Source of the DNA: an uncultured Desulfocapsa sp.
GTDB lineage: Bacteria > Desulfobacterota > Desulfobulbia > Desulfobulbales > Desulfocapsaceae
DNA: 44,276 nt
Direction of reading: 5' to 3'
NCBI GenBank assembly: GCA_947311475.1
Contig: CAMZLK010000071.1
Coordinates: 1-44,276 of the forward strand
Position numbers and translations under genes: made by a program. The notes below the pieces were generated by a model. That model was not told where the DNA came from. It saw nothing but the letters and a program-made list of their open reading frames with translations, and made no database searches. Position 1 is the stretch's first letter, and every line of letters begins with the position of its first letter. This document shows positions 20,833-29,004 of the stretch, one piece after another.

Positions 20833-20863
20833 TTGACTTTCCTGGAATTGGGGGGGGTAGAGT
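20833..20863 (+). promoter_or_regulatory. Tentative sigma70-like promoter with a G8 tract in the spacer
   Basis: TTGACT (20833-20838), 19-nt spacer ending in G8 (20850-20857), then TAGAGT (20858-20863); ORF starts 46 nt downstream. Confidence 0.35.
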
Positions 20864-20908
20864 GCGTCTGTCGGTTAATTTCTGTAAAGGTTAAAAGGAT
20901 TATCGTAG

Positions 20909-21289
20909 ATGCAATCACGACTTACAAGACGTAGATTCATACAAAAAACCATTAGTGTTGGCAGCGCTGTCAGTGTGGCCGGGGTTTTTGTTATTCCCGA
21001 TCTCCGATCTTTTTATTCTGATAATGTTACTTGTAGTAATTGTGGTTTACAGGAACAACGATCTGGTTCTGCATTTTTGCAGAATCTATTACACAAACGT
21101 TTTTGCCCGCATTGTGGAATTAACACATATACCTCGTCCTTTCCATCAGATCAAAAATGTGCCTGCAGTGGCACGTTACAAAATACCGAAAAATTCAAAA
21201 ACCCAATGTGTTGTCAGGTGCCATTTCCTGCTCATGGGTTGGCGAACAGTAGTAAACCCGTATTACGTATGGCTGATCTTCAATTTTGA
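20909..21289 (+). CDS. Small Tat-signal, cysteine-rich exported protein (unknown)
   Basis: Tat motif TRRRFIQKTISVGSAVSVAGVFVIP, then CSNCG, CPHCG, CACSG and MCC motifs; purine-rich RBS-like sequence upstream. Confidence 0.72.
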   Translation: MQSRLTRRRFIQKTISVGSAVSVAGVFVIPDLRSFYSDNVTCSNCGLQEQRSGSAFLQNLLHKRFCPHCGINTYTSSFPSDQKCACSGTLQNTEKFKNPMCCQVPFPAHGLANSSKPVLRMADLQF

Positions 21290-21407
21290 TACCGGGGCGG
21301 ATTTTTTAGATATCAGTATGGTGCTACACCATACATGCCGAATCTTGCTTTGCACGCCGGATGGCTGGCCATCCGGCGCGATAACAGTATAAAATGCCCC
21401 GGTATCA
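21287..21407 (+). ncRNA. Candidate retron-type ncRNA (msr-msd-like) or structured leader of the RT gene
   Basis: Perfect 12-bp outer stem TGATACCGGGGC (21287-21298)/GCCCCGGTATCA (21396-21407), extendable by ATTTT/AAAAT past a 2-nt bulge. Encloses GTATGGTG-cta-CACCATAC (21316-21334) and CGCCGGATGG-ctgg-CCATCCGGCG (21355-21378). Confidence 0.6.
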
Positions 21408-22662
21408 TTTTCTTTGCGTTACAAAAAACGAAACGACCCTAAAAACAATGACCGGATGCACTGAACATTCCATTTTTCTCAAAAATCTTGTGGAGGTCAA
21501 TCAGCGAGCTGATATCGACCCCGAAGTTCTGGATCTTATAGAATCCTATGCCAGCCTGCGGTTGGCACATAATCGAGAAGTGGATTTTTACAATTCTGCC
21601 CGCCCTGTATCTGAAAAAGATACAGACCTACAGACATTCCTTAAGAAAAATAAAGATCTCGACAAGCGTACAAAAAATTTCCTTATCGCCTACTATCAGG
21701 AGGTGAGAGATCGTCGTTTTTGCTGCATATTCAGCTCTGACCATTTAGCACATTTGCTACAGACGCCCCTTCCGCATCTTCACGCCTTAACAAGGGGCAG
21801 CCGTAATTATCATGTCTTCACCATCAAAAAATCAAGTGGAGCAGATCGGAAAATTCAGGCACCACATAAACAGTTAAAAACAGTTCAACGGAAAATTCTC
21901 AATACAATCCTTCACCGTGTACCATTAAACAAATACGCGGAAGGCTTTCGAAAAAAACGTTCCATCCTCACTAATGCCATGCATCATGTGAATAAGAAAG
22001 TAATCGTTAAACTGGATATTAAAGACTTTTTCCCCGCCATTGATTCCAATCGTGTGTTTGGTATGTATCTTCAGTTGGGCTATCCCCGTCGGGTGGCACA
22101 ATTGTTGACTAATCTGTCAACGGTTCAAAAAAGGCTACCAACCGGAGCACCCACCAGCCCGGCTATAGCAAATATTATCAGCAGAAGACTTGATAAGCGT
22201 TTTGTTAATCTGGGGGTAAAAACTGATTTCACCTACTCCCGTTACGCAGACGATATCACCATCTCCTGTGATACCGATAATATCCTTAAAATGATTCCCT
22301 TTTTTAAGGAGATAATTCGGGATGAAGGGTTTGGGGTAAACGAAGGGAAGCTACGTATACTCCGAAGTGGCAATCGTCAATCTGTGACAGGGGTGGTTGT
22401 GAATGAGAAACCAAATGTTACACGGCGGGAAATAAAAAAATTAAGAGCCGTATTGCATAACAGTAAACATGGGAACTTGTATAAACAGGCCGGGATATGG
22501 GCCATGAGAGAAAAGGGTCTGAGAAGTTACAGCCCTTATTCAGTTGTGGATTTTTATCAATCCCTGCTGGCAAAGATTCATTTTGTCAGGATGATTAATG
22601 AAAAGGCGGGAAATACTTTGCTCTCTGACTTTTACAGAATTCCCTGGCCTGTTATTGCATGA
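21394..22662 (+). CDS. Retron-like reverse transcriptase (alternative start at 21448)
   Basis: Retron-type motifs: ILTNAMHHVNKK (NAxxH), VIVKLDIKDFFPAID, LPTGAPTSPAIANI, FTYSRYADDITIS (YADD), SVTGVVVNEKPNVTRREIKKLRA (VTG). About 110-aa N-terminal extension. Confidence 0.92.
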   Translation: MPRYHFLCVTKNETTLKTMTGCTEHSIFLKNLVEVNQRADIDPEVLDLIESYASLRLAHNREVDFYNSARPVSEKDTDLQTFLKKNKDLDKRTKNFLIAYYQEVRDRRFCCIFSSDHLAHLLQTPLPHLHALTRGSRNYHVFTIKKSSGADRKIQAPHKQLKTVQRKILNTILHRVPLNKYAEGFRKKRSILTNAMHHVNKKVIVKLDIKDFFPAIDSNRVFGMYLQLGYPRRVAQLLTNLSTVQKRLPTGAPTSPAIANIISRRLDKRFVNLGVKTDFTYSRYADDITISCDTDNILKMIPFFKEIIRDEGFGVNEGKLRILRSGNRQSVTGVVVNEKPNVTRREIKKLRAVLHNSKHGNLYKQAGIWAMREKGLRSYSPYSVVDFYQSLLAKIHFVRMINEKAGNTLLSDFYRIPWPVIA

Positions 22663-23465
22663 AGTGTTTTTTGTTTCGACGGTTTGTACCACTGCTGCTT
22701 GTTTCCGTACTTTTTCTGCTTACTGGTAAAGATGGGCAGGCCAAAACAGGTATTGTTACAGCATTGGACAGTACTCTGGAACAGCTCAAAAAGAAGACCG
22801 AAATTACCGGTTATTCAACCATAGGAGGGCGTGAATTCTACACAGGAAAATTGGGAGAGACAGAAATTATCCTGGTACGTTCTCCCATGGGCAAAGTAAA
22901 TAATGCCATTACCACGCAACTCCTTATTTCAACGTATGCACCTGCAAATGTGCTTTCCATATCTCCGGCCGGTGCCATCAGACAGAATTTAAGAAAGGGA
23001 GATGTCATTTTGGCAACAGAGGTATATCAACATGATTTTGGCACATGGAAACCATACGGATTTATATGGAGTAAAACGCCAGCATATATTCAATCCCTGT
23101 CCACAGATTACAATCGGTTTCCAAAGATTTCATTACAGCAGGTTACTGGACAGGATAAAACAGAAAAATCAAAAGATGTTAATACAGTAGTGAGGGGTGT
23201 TCTTGTCTCAGGAGATCAATTTATAGCTTCATCCAAAAAGCGTGACTGGCTTCATAAGAAATTTAACGCCACAGCAGTTGATATGGGTGGTGCCGCTATT
23301 GTTCAGACTTGCTACGTCAACAGAACTCCCGTCCACCTGATACGGGTGATAACCGATGAGGCAAATCTGGATGCCAGGACAGCATTCGCAGATTCTATGC
23401 CGTCTTACAACACGACAATCGATCTGACCGCATTTATTGTAAATATCCTCACCAAAAACTTATAA
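22659..23465 (+). CDS. Exported MTA/SAH nucleosidase-like (PNP_UDP family) protein
   Basis: Signal peptide MKCFLFRRFVPLLLVSVLFLLTGKDGQA; GIVTAL, EIILVRSPMGKVNNAITTQLLI, SISPAGAIRQNLRKGDVILATEVYQHD, GVLVSGDQFIAS, AVDMGGAAIVQTCYVNRTPVHLIRVITDEAN. ATGA overlap with the RT stop. Confidence 0.87.
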   Translation: MKCFLFRRFVPLLLVSVLFLLTGKDGQAKTGIVTALDSTLEQLKKKTEITGYSTIGGREFYTGKLGETEIILVRSPMGKVNNAITTQLLISTYAPANVLSISPAGAIRQNLRKGDVILATEVYQHDFGTWKPYGFIWSKTPAYIQSLSTDYNRFPKISLQQVTGQDKTEKSKDVNTVVRGVLVSGDQFIASSKKRDWLHKKFNATAVDMGGAAIVQTCYVNRTPVHLIRVITDEANLDARTAFADSMPSYNTTIDLTAFIVNILTKNL

Positions 23466-23483
23466 GGGAAATACAACTCGCAA

Positions 23484-26400
23484 ATGAAAAATGCCATCAT
23501 TTCAGTTTTATTGTCGTTGTGTCTTGCCATCTTCGCGGTTGGGAAGAGTATGGCGTATGATCAGTATTACCTGTTAAAACAGGGCCATGATGCCAGAAAC
23601 AGTGGTCATGCACAAGAGGCCATCCAGAATTATCAGGATTATATTAATTCCCATCCCTTTTCACAGAACCTGAAATCGTCAAAAGCTGCACTGCAGGGGG
23701 CACCCGGTACGCCAACAAACAGCAGCCAGTATTTATTGCGAAATTTGCTTATTGCATACAAAAACCTTTTGCGTGTGCTCCATGAAAATGGAAGGACGAA
23801 AGAAGTAAGAACCTGGTTAACAAACCTCAAATCCATTTATGACCCGGAAGGATTTGGCTCAAAGAATAGTTATAATCTTGCAGTAATTCTACAGGAAAAT
23901 AACTGCTTGGATGATTGTACTGCCTTATTGGAAAATATAATAACAAATCAAATTGAAGAGTATAGATCAGGCAACAACAAGGTCTTTCTGCGTGCAGCCA
24001 GTATGCTCATGAAGGTTTATGTTAAACATGGACAAATAGATCAGCAACGTATTCTTTGCAATAATCTGTTGCAGTGTCCAAGGTTGGAATTTGATAACAA
24101 TGATTCATACAGACTGGCAACTCTACTTCTTAAAGAGGCTCAGACCAGAGAAATAGGCAAACAGCTTTTAGGAGAAATTTCCAATCAGACAGGAGGTACG
24201 GCTACTGATGCTGCTTCAATTCTGAAGGCTAATATCTGTTTGATGAAATGTAAGTATGAGGAAAACGACAAAGAAGGTCTTGACTGTATTGCCAGTCAAT
24301 GCACATTGACCTTGAAAAATAACCTTTCCCCCAGTGCCCTCTATAAGCTGGGTGTTGCTTTTCTGAAATACGGAAAAAAGAATCAAGGAAAAGCGATTCT
24401 AGAAAGGATCAGTCAGGAATACACGAATAGCGTATGGTCCAGAAAAAGCCTGTTTCTACTTGGTCGAAATGCGTTAAGTGAAAAAGATTGGACCGCTGCG
24501 ATTGACCACTATTCAACGTACATCGATCGATATCCTGAACAGACATTTTTTTGTTTGAAGGCGTATTCCAACATTCTTGATGCTTACTGGTCCCGTGATG
24601 GTGACCTCGAACAGCAGCAACTGCAGATTGATAGTTTTGCCGATATTATAAACCAGACAGCAGACTATGAAACGCAACTGAATATGGCACGGGAATTGTC
24701 CTATAAGGGATTTGAAAAATTGGCTGATTCGACCTTTATCCTTGGCTACACCTTTGTACAAGGTGTAATCGCCAACAATAAAAACACCCTCCCTGCCATG
24801 CGGGCAAACTGGCAATTAACCAAATATGGGTTCGAGGTGGGAAGATTTGATATTGCCCGTGATAGTGGAGAAGATGTTCTTGATACCCATGGACAGATAT
24901 ACAATTTGTTAACAACTGCCAAAGAAAAAGAGAGAGCGGATCATTATCTCTCCCGCACTATTCTCTGGCTGGCAAAACTCTACGAAACCACGCGTGAAGA
25001 AGAAAAAGCAAAGAGAGTTCTCCAGCGCTTTGTCAGTGATTTCCCCCACGATACAGATAGCGATTATGCCACCTATCAACTTGGCCGACTTTATGAACAG
25101 GAAGGGCAGTTTCAAGATGCTGCTGAATCGTATAGACAAATAAAGAAAAAACAGTGGCGAAAAAAAGGCAGACAGGGCACTACAGAAGATGGATGCCATA
25201 TGAAAAGCTTATTATATTCTTTATTTTTCCTGATTGCCATCCTCTTTATTCCCGTAACTTCACCAGCGTGGGAGTGTGATGTTACTCTGGATGCACCTAA
25301 AACTATTAAAATTGATCAGGAAGTCATTTTGACAGCAGATGGAACTCCAACAGGTGGTTCTTATTCCTGGTCGCGAACAAAAAATCTCACTCCTGATGGA
25401 GCGACAGCAACGTTAATTGGTCATAAACCAAACTATTCCGAATACATTCAGGTTATTGCCTATTATAGAAGTCCGAAAGGAAAAAAGTGTAAAGATGTAA
25501 AATGGATATGGGTGTGCGCTTGTAATGTTACACGCCTTAACGGGCCTGCAACGGCTAAAGTAGGTCAAAAGGTAGCTCTGGCCGCTGAGGCTGAACCAAC
25601 AGGGGGAGCCTATACCTGGACAATAGTATCAGGTAGTGGTAGCCTGACACCCGACGACTCATCTGCAGAATTTATTGGTGATAAAGCCGGATCTGTTGAA
25701 ATAAAAGTTTCGTATGTACCACCGGATGGTGGAGAACCATGCACGAAAGATCATACAATTGAAGTTGAAGGTGAATGTGAGGTAACTTTAGATATAGCTG
25801 TGGCGTCACGACCAATATGCAGATCATTGGAGTTTCATGCAGAAGGAATACCCACTGGAGGCGATTTTTCATGGGAGGCCGGCAACGGAATTAGCGGATC
25901 AGGCAAGGTTGCCACGTACGACAGTACAACACCGGGAACTGATACCATAACGGTTAAATATACATCCCCGGATGGCACCACTTGTGACGCCAGTACCTCT
26001 ATTACTTCTTTTTCTTTGAACGATGATTTTGCTTCAAAAAAGAGTTGTTTTAATTCTGGCACTTCCTTACAATTGGCTGACTTTACGATTAGTACTACTC
26101 CTCCAGGATTTCACGATGAAGCGAGACTATCCCCATCACCAATTTCCACCAGTACTCCTACCGCTCAACAGGAAACTAGACAGGTCACGGCTTCCCTTTT
26201 GTGTCGACCGAGTACCAATGAAAAATATACTAACGTAGTGGTTGTAAACAAAGATGTGGAAATTGGTTCGAAAATAGAGATTGAAATACCCAATCTCCTT
26301 AAAGTGCCTCTGGAAAAGTTGGGATTGGCTGACAAGCTGGAGTTTAAACTACGGAATTCATACAAAAAAAATAAAGAATGTTGTGATGCTGGACCAGAAG

Positions 26401-26879
26401 ATGCGATAAGTGGTGAGACGTCAATAAAAGCTGAAGCAGCATTGAAAGACTTTACGCTTTATGGTGTTCCGTTACCCAAAGCAGTCAGGAAATATTTCAC
26501 CTTTAACGCCTTCCAGGCAGATTTAACCGGGAAAGGCAGTGTCTTGATTATAGGTGAGTCTGAAGCATGCAACAAAACTGATATGTGGAGTGGTGGAGGT
26601 AATGTTTCGGTGGAATTGGGGATAGGAAGTAAGGCCAAGGTAAAGGCACCATATTTTCTTGTTCAGGGGGAAGTGAAAGGTAAAACCGATGTTAAAGAAA
26701 GTTTGAGTGTAGACTCTTCTCAGATAACGGCTAATGGGCAGTGGGGCGGTGTGGTTGTTAAGGGTACTGTGAAAATCAGAGTGTACAAATTTATAATACA
26801 ACCATTTGGAATTAATCATCAGGTTATTGGAAGCGGCACGACACCTACGGTGACTATCGATCTGCCTGCTTTGCAATGA
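23484..26879 (+). CDS. ORF-track fusion: secreted TPR protein (to about 25203) plus secreted Ig-like repeat protein (from 25200); probably two genes joined by a 1-nt homopolymer shift
   Basis: N-terminal signal peptide and TPR-like repeats; a second signal peptide (MKSLLYSLFFLIAILFIPVTSPAW) at codon 573; then repeated TPTGGSYSW/EPTGGAYTW/IPTGGDFSW Ig-like units. Confidence 0.7.
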   Translation: MKNAIISVLLSLCLAIFAVGKSMAYDQYYLLKQGHDARNSGHAQEAIQNYQDYINSHPFSQNLKSSKAALQGAPGTPTNSSQYLLRNLLIAYKNLLRVLHENGRTKEVRTWLTNLKSIYDPEGFGSKNSYNLAVILQENNCLDDCTALLENIITNQIEEYRSGNNKVFLRAASMLMKVYVKHGQIDQQRILCNNLLQCPRLEFDNNDSYRLATLLLKEAQTREIGKQLLGEISNQTGGTATDAASILKANICLMKCKYEENDKEGLDCIASQCTLTLKNNLSPSALYKLGVAFLKYGKKNQGKAILERISQEYTNSVWSRKSLFLLGRNALSEKDWTAAIDHYSTYIDRYPEQTFFCLKAYSNILDAYWSRDGDLEQQQLQIDSFADIINQTADYETQLNMARELSYKGFEKLADSTFILGYTFVQGVIANNKNTLPAMRANWQLTKYGFEVGRFDIARDSGEDVLDTHGQIYNLLTTAKEKERADHYLSRTILWLAKLYETTREEEKAKRVLQRFVSDFPHDTDSDYATYQLGRLYEQEGQFQDAAESYRQIKKKQWRKKGRQGTTEDGCHMKSLLYSLFFLIAILFIPVTSPAWECDVTLDAPKTIKIDQEVILTADGTPTGGSYSWSRTKNLTPDGATATLIGHKPNYSEYIQVIAYYRSPKGKKCKDVKWIWVCACNVTRLNGPATAKVGQKVALAAEAEPTGGAYTWTIVSGSGSLTPDDSSAEFIGDKAGSVEIKVSYVPPDGGEPCTKDHTIEVEGECEVTLDIAVASRPICRSLEFHAEGIPTGGDFSWEAGNGISGSGKVATYDSTTPGTDTITVKYTSPDGTTCDASTSITSFSLNDDFASKKSCFNSGTSLQLADFTISTTPPGFHDEARLSPSPISTSTPTAQQETRQVTASLLCRPSTNEKYTNVVVVNKDVEIGSKIEIEIPNLLKVPLEKLGLADKLEFKLRNSYKKNKECCDAGPEDAISGETSIKAEAALKDFTLYGVPLPKAVRKYFTFNAFQADLTGKGSVLIIGESEACNKTDMWSGGGNVSVELGIGSKAKVKAPYFLVQGEVKGKTDVKESLSVDSSQITANGQWGGVVVKGTVKIRVYKFIIQPFGINHQVIGSGTTPTVTIDLPALQ

Positions 26880-26933
26880 ACTTTTTAACGACCCATAACT
26901 CATCCTGAATAAATAAGGAGTTGAAATAACATT

Positions 26934-28823
26934 ATGTACCAAAAGCAGCTGTCTTTCATGTTTTTCTTTCTCACCTTCAGTCTTGGTTTTATAGCTTCAG
27001 CTTACAGTGCAACAGTCTTCGGGGCCAATGATTTGACTGTAAACAAATGGCGTTATCACTTCTCCTATCATGCCTTTACTGTGGATGCAGTTGGAAAAGG
27101 AGAACTGATTGTTACCAAAAATACACCAGACAAGAAAGTCAGGGGCGGTTTTATAATTTATAACTCTCGAGTGATTCCGCTGAAAAAATTTCTCCGGGGA
27201 AGCCACGAAACACTGACCAGAAAAATCAAACTTCGTTCAAAAAACAGGGTTTTAGTTTTTCTCCGTGGTAAACCCGGTGCATCCATTTCGCTTGAAATCA
27301 CGGATAAAGGAGTACCTGATCTGCCGGAGGCACATTTATCTGTAGAACCAGAAAGTATACTACAAGGCGAATCCAGTAGCCTGACATGGTCAACATCCCA
27401 TGCGGATTCGGTTGTACTCGAACCTGAAATCGGCGCAGTAGATCCATCCGGCACCATCAGTGTCTCCCCCGATGAAACAACCATGTATATCCTGACAGCC
27501 AGGGGGGCAGGTGGTACTGTCACTGCACAGGCTGAGGTTAAAGTTACCCTGCCGGAGCCAACCGTCACTATCACGGCTGAGCCTGATACCATTGCTCCGG
27601 GCAACACGTCCACCCTTACCTGGGATTCGGAACATGCCGTTTCCTGTACCATTGAACCGGACATAGGTGCCGTGGCAGTTAGTGGTGCAGTCGATGTTGT
27701 TCCTGTTGAAACAACAACCTACACAATTACAGCGGTTGGCCCGGGCGGCGGTACTAGCCGCGCTCAGGTGTTGGTGCAATTATATCCAATTAAAATTCAG
27801 AGAATTGATAAGTCTCAAGCTCATTATACAACTCCAGAGAATACTATGGCTGCTTCAACTTCAGCTTTGCTGCAACATGATCTTGAATGGTTCCATGAAA
27901 CATTTACTGAAGAGGCTGTAGCCTTTGAAAAACAGCTTTATGCAGATGCCGGTATTGATCCAGCAAGTAGTTTCGATTTAACTGATGAAAACGATGAAGA
28001 ATATATCTTAGACAAAAAGCCATACAAAGACGGCTTACTTATTATTACAGAAAATAGATACAATGATATTGATGGTACTATTTTAACAGTTGCAGCCGTT
28101 CTTGTACTGGAAGACAATTTATGGAAGGCTACATTTAAATATGGTGGTGACGAAGAACTTAATCAATATATGGATATTCAATATACCGACTGCATTGCCA
28201 ACCACAATTTCACACCCAATTTCCTCGATGATTTTTGCTGGCACGACAACGACCTCACCAACTATAATGAAACAGCGGGTGTCCTTGATCAGCGTTACGA
28301 TGAAGATCTGACTGTTGCTGAACTTAATGGTATTAACAACGGTTTCAGCAGGGAACCTCTGAACGACATGCCACGAGAGCAGATTTCCATGGGCGGCTGG
28401 ATCAAGGCGGACAGCATGGATCATACTGCCCGGATTATGGAAATTGGCCGGGATCGCAGTGATTCGACCGCCATTGTCCTGGATTCCGGCAAGGGGTTGC
28501 GCTACTGGGTTCATGTCAACGGCAACCGGGTGGAAAGAACCGCTGCCATGGGTTATGATTTTCACGACAATCAATGGCATCATGTCTACCTGACCTACGA
28601 CGGCACCACTATGAAACTTTATGTGGACGCACAACTCAAGGATTCACACCCGCTATCCGGCGCCATTGACTCTGCCGCGGTTCTGAACATCGGTCAGCAC
28701 AATGGCGCCGTCTTTGGCGGCACATCAGACAGTTTTAAAGGAAGGCTGGACGATCTTCAGATTTACAACAAGCCCTTGACTGCCGAGGAGATTTTGATAA
28801 AATACGAGAATGGATCCAGCTGA
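26934..28823 (+). CDS. Secreted protein with two Ig-like repeats and a C-terminal LamG/concanavalin-like domain
   Basis: Signal peptide; repeats (HLSVEPESILQGESSSLTWSTSHADSVVLEPEIGAV; TVTITAEPDTIAPGNTSTLTWDSEHAVSCTIEPDIGAV); LamG-like ISMGGWIKADSMDHTARIMEIG...NQWHHVYLTYDGTTMKLYVDAQLKDSHPLSG...GRLDDLQIYNKPLTAEEI. Confidence 0.85.
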   Translation: MYQKQLSFMFFFLTFSLGFIASAYSATVFGANDLTVNKWRYHFSYHAFTVDAVGKGELIVTKNTPDKKVRGGFIIYNSRVIPLKKFLRGSHETLTRKIKLRSKNRVLVFLRGKPGASISLEITDKGVPDLPEAHLSVEPESILQGESSSLTWSTSHADSVVLEPEIGAVDPSGTISVSPDETTMYILTARGAGGTVTAQAEVKVTLPEPTVTITAEPDTIAPGNTSTLTWDSEHAVSCTIEPDIGAVAVSGAVDVVPVETTTYTITAVGPGGGTSRAQVLVQLYPIKIQRIDKSQAHYTTPENTMAASTSALLQHDLEWFHETFTEEAVAFEKQLYADAGIDPASSFDLTDENDEEYILDKKPYKDGLLIITENRYNDIDGTILTVAAVLVLEDNLWKATFKYGGDEELNQYMDIQYTDCIANHNFTPNFLDDFCWHDNDLTNYNETAGVLDQRYDEDLTVAELNGINNGFSREPLNDMPREQISMGGWIKADSMDHTARIMEIGRDRSDSTAIVLDSGKGLRYWVHVNGNRVERTAAMGYDFHDNQWHHVYLTYDGTTMKLYVDAQLKDSHPLSGAIDSAAVLNIGQHNGAVFGGTSDSFKGRLDDLQIYNKPLTAEEILIKYENGSS

Positions 28824-28841
28824 TTATTTTGAGGGGGTATT

Positions 28842-29004
28842 ATGAGCAATACGATATTTTTTTCTTTTGCCACTATATTCTTTTCTTTTCACAATACTTA
28901 CCGGCTGTGCACAAGTATCAACCGTCACTATCACGGCTGAGCCTGACGCAATTTCTCCGGGCAACAAGTTCACCAGTATTTTAAATTTTCATTATCCCAT
29001 ATGA
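28842..29004 (+). pseudogene. Frameshifted short lipoprotein with the start of an Ig-like repeat
   Basis: ATG at 28842 behind gaggggg. Removing one T from T7 (28857-28863) gives MSNTIFFLLPLYSFLFTILTGCAQVSTVTITAEPDAISPGNKFTSILNFHYPI*, a lipobox protein whose stop overlaps the next ATG (ATGA). Bases 28919-28974 repeat 27559-27614. Confidence 0.6.

Noticed and set aside
20955-21392. 145-aa ORF overlapping the Tat-signal ORF in another frame
   Set aside because: Runs through the structured element, has no recognisable domain, and the alternative frame has a convincing Tat signal and Cys motifs.
21394-22662. Diversity-generating retroelement (DGR) or group II intron RT
   Set aside because: RT motifs (NAxxH, LPTGAPTSP, VTG) are retron-like; I saw no maturase domain, no TR/VR pair with A-biased changes and no Avd-like gene. 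A formal TR/VR search was not possible.
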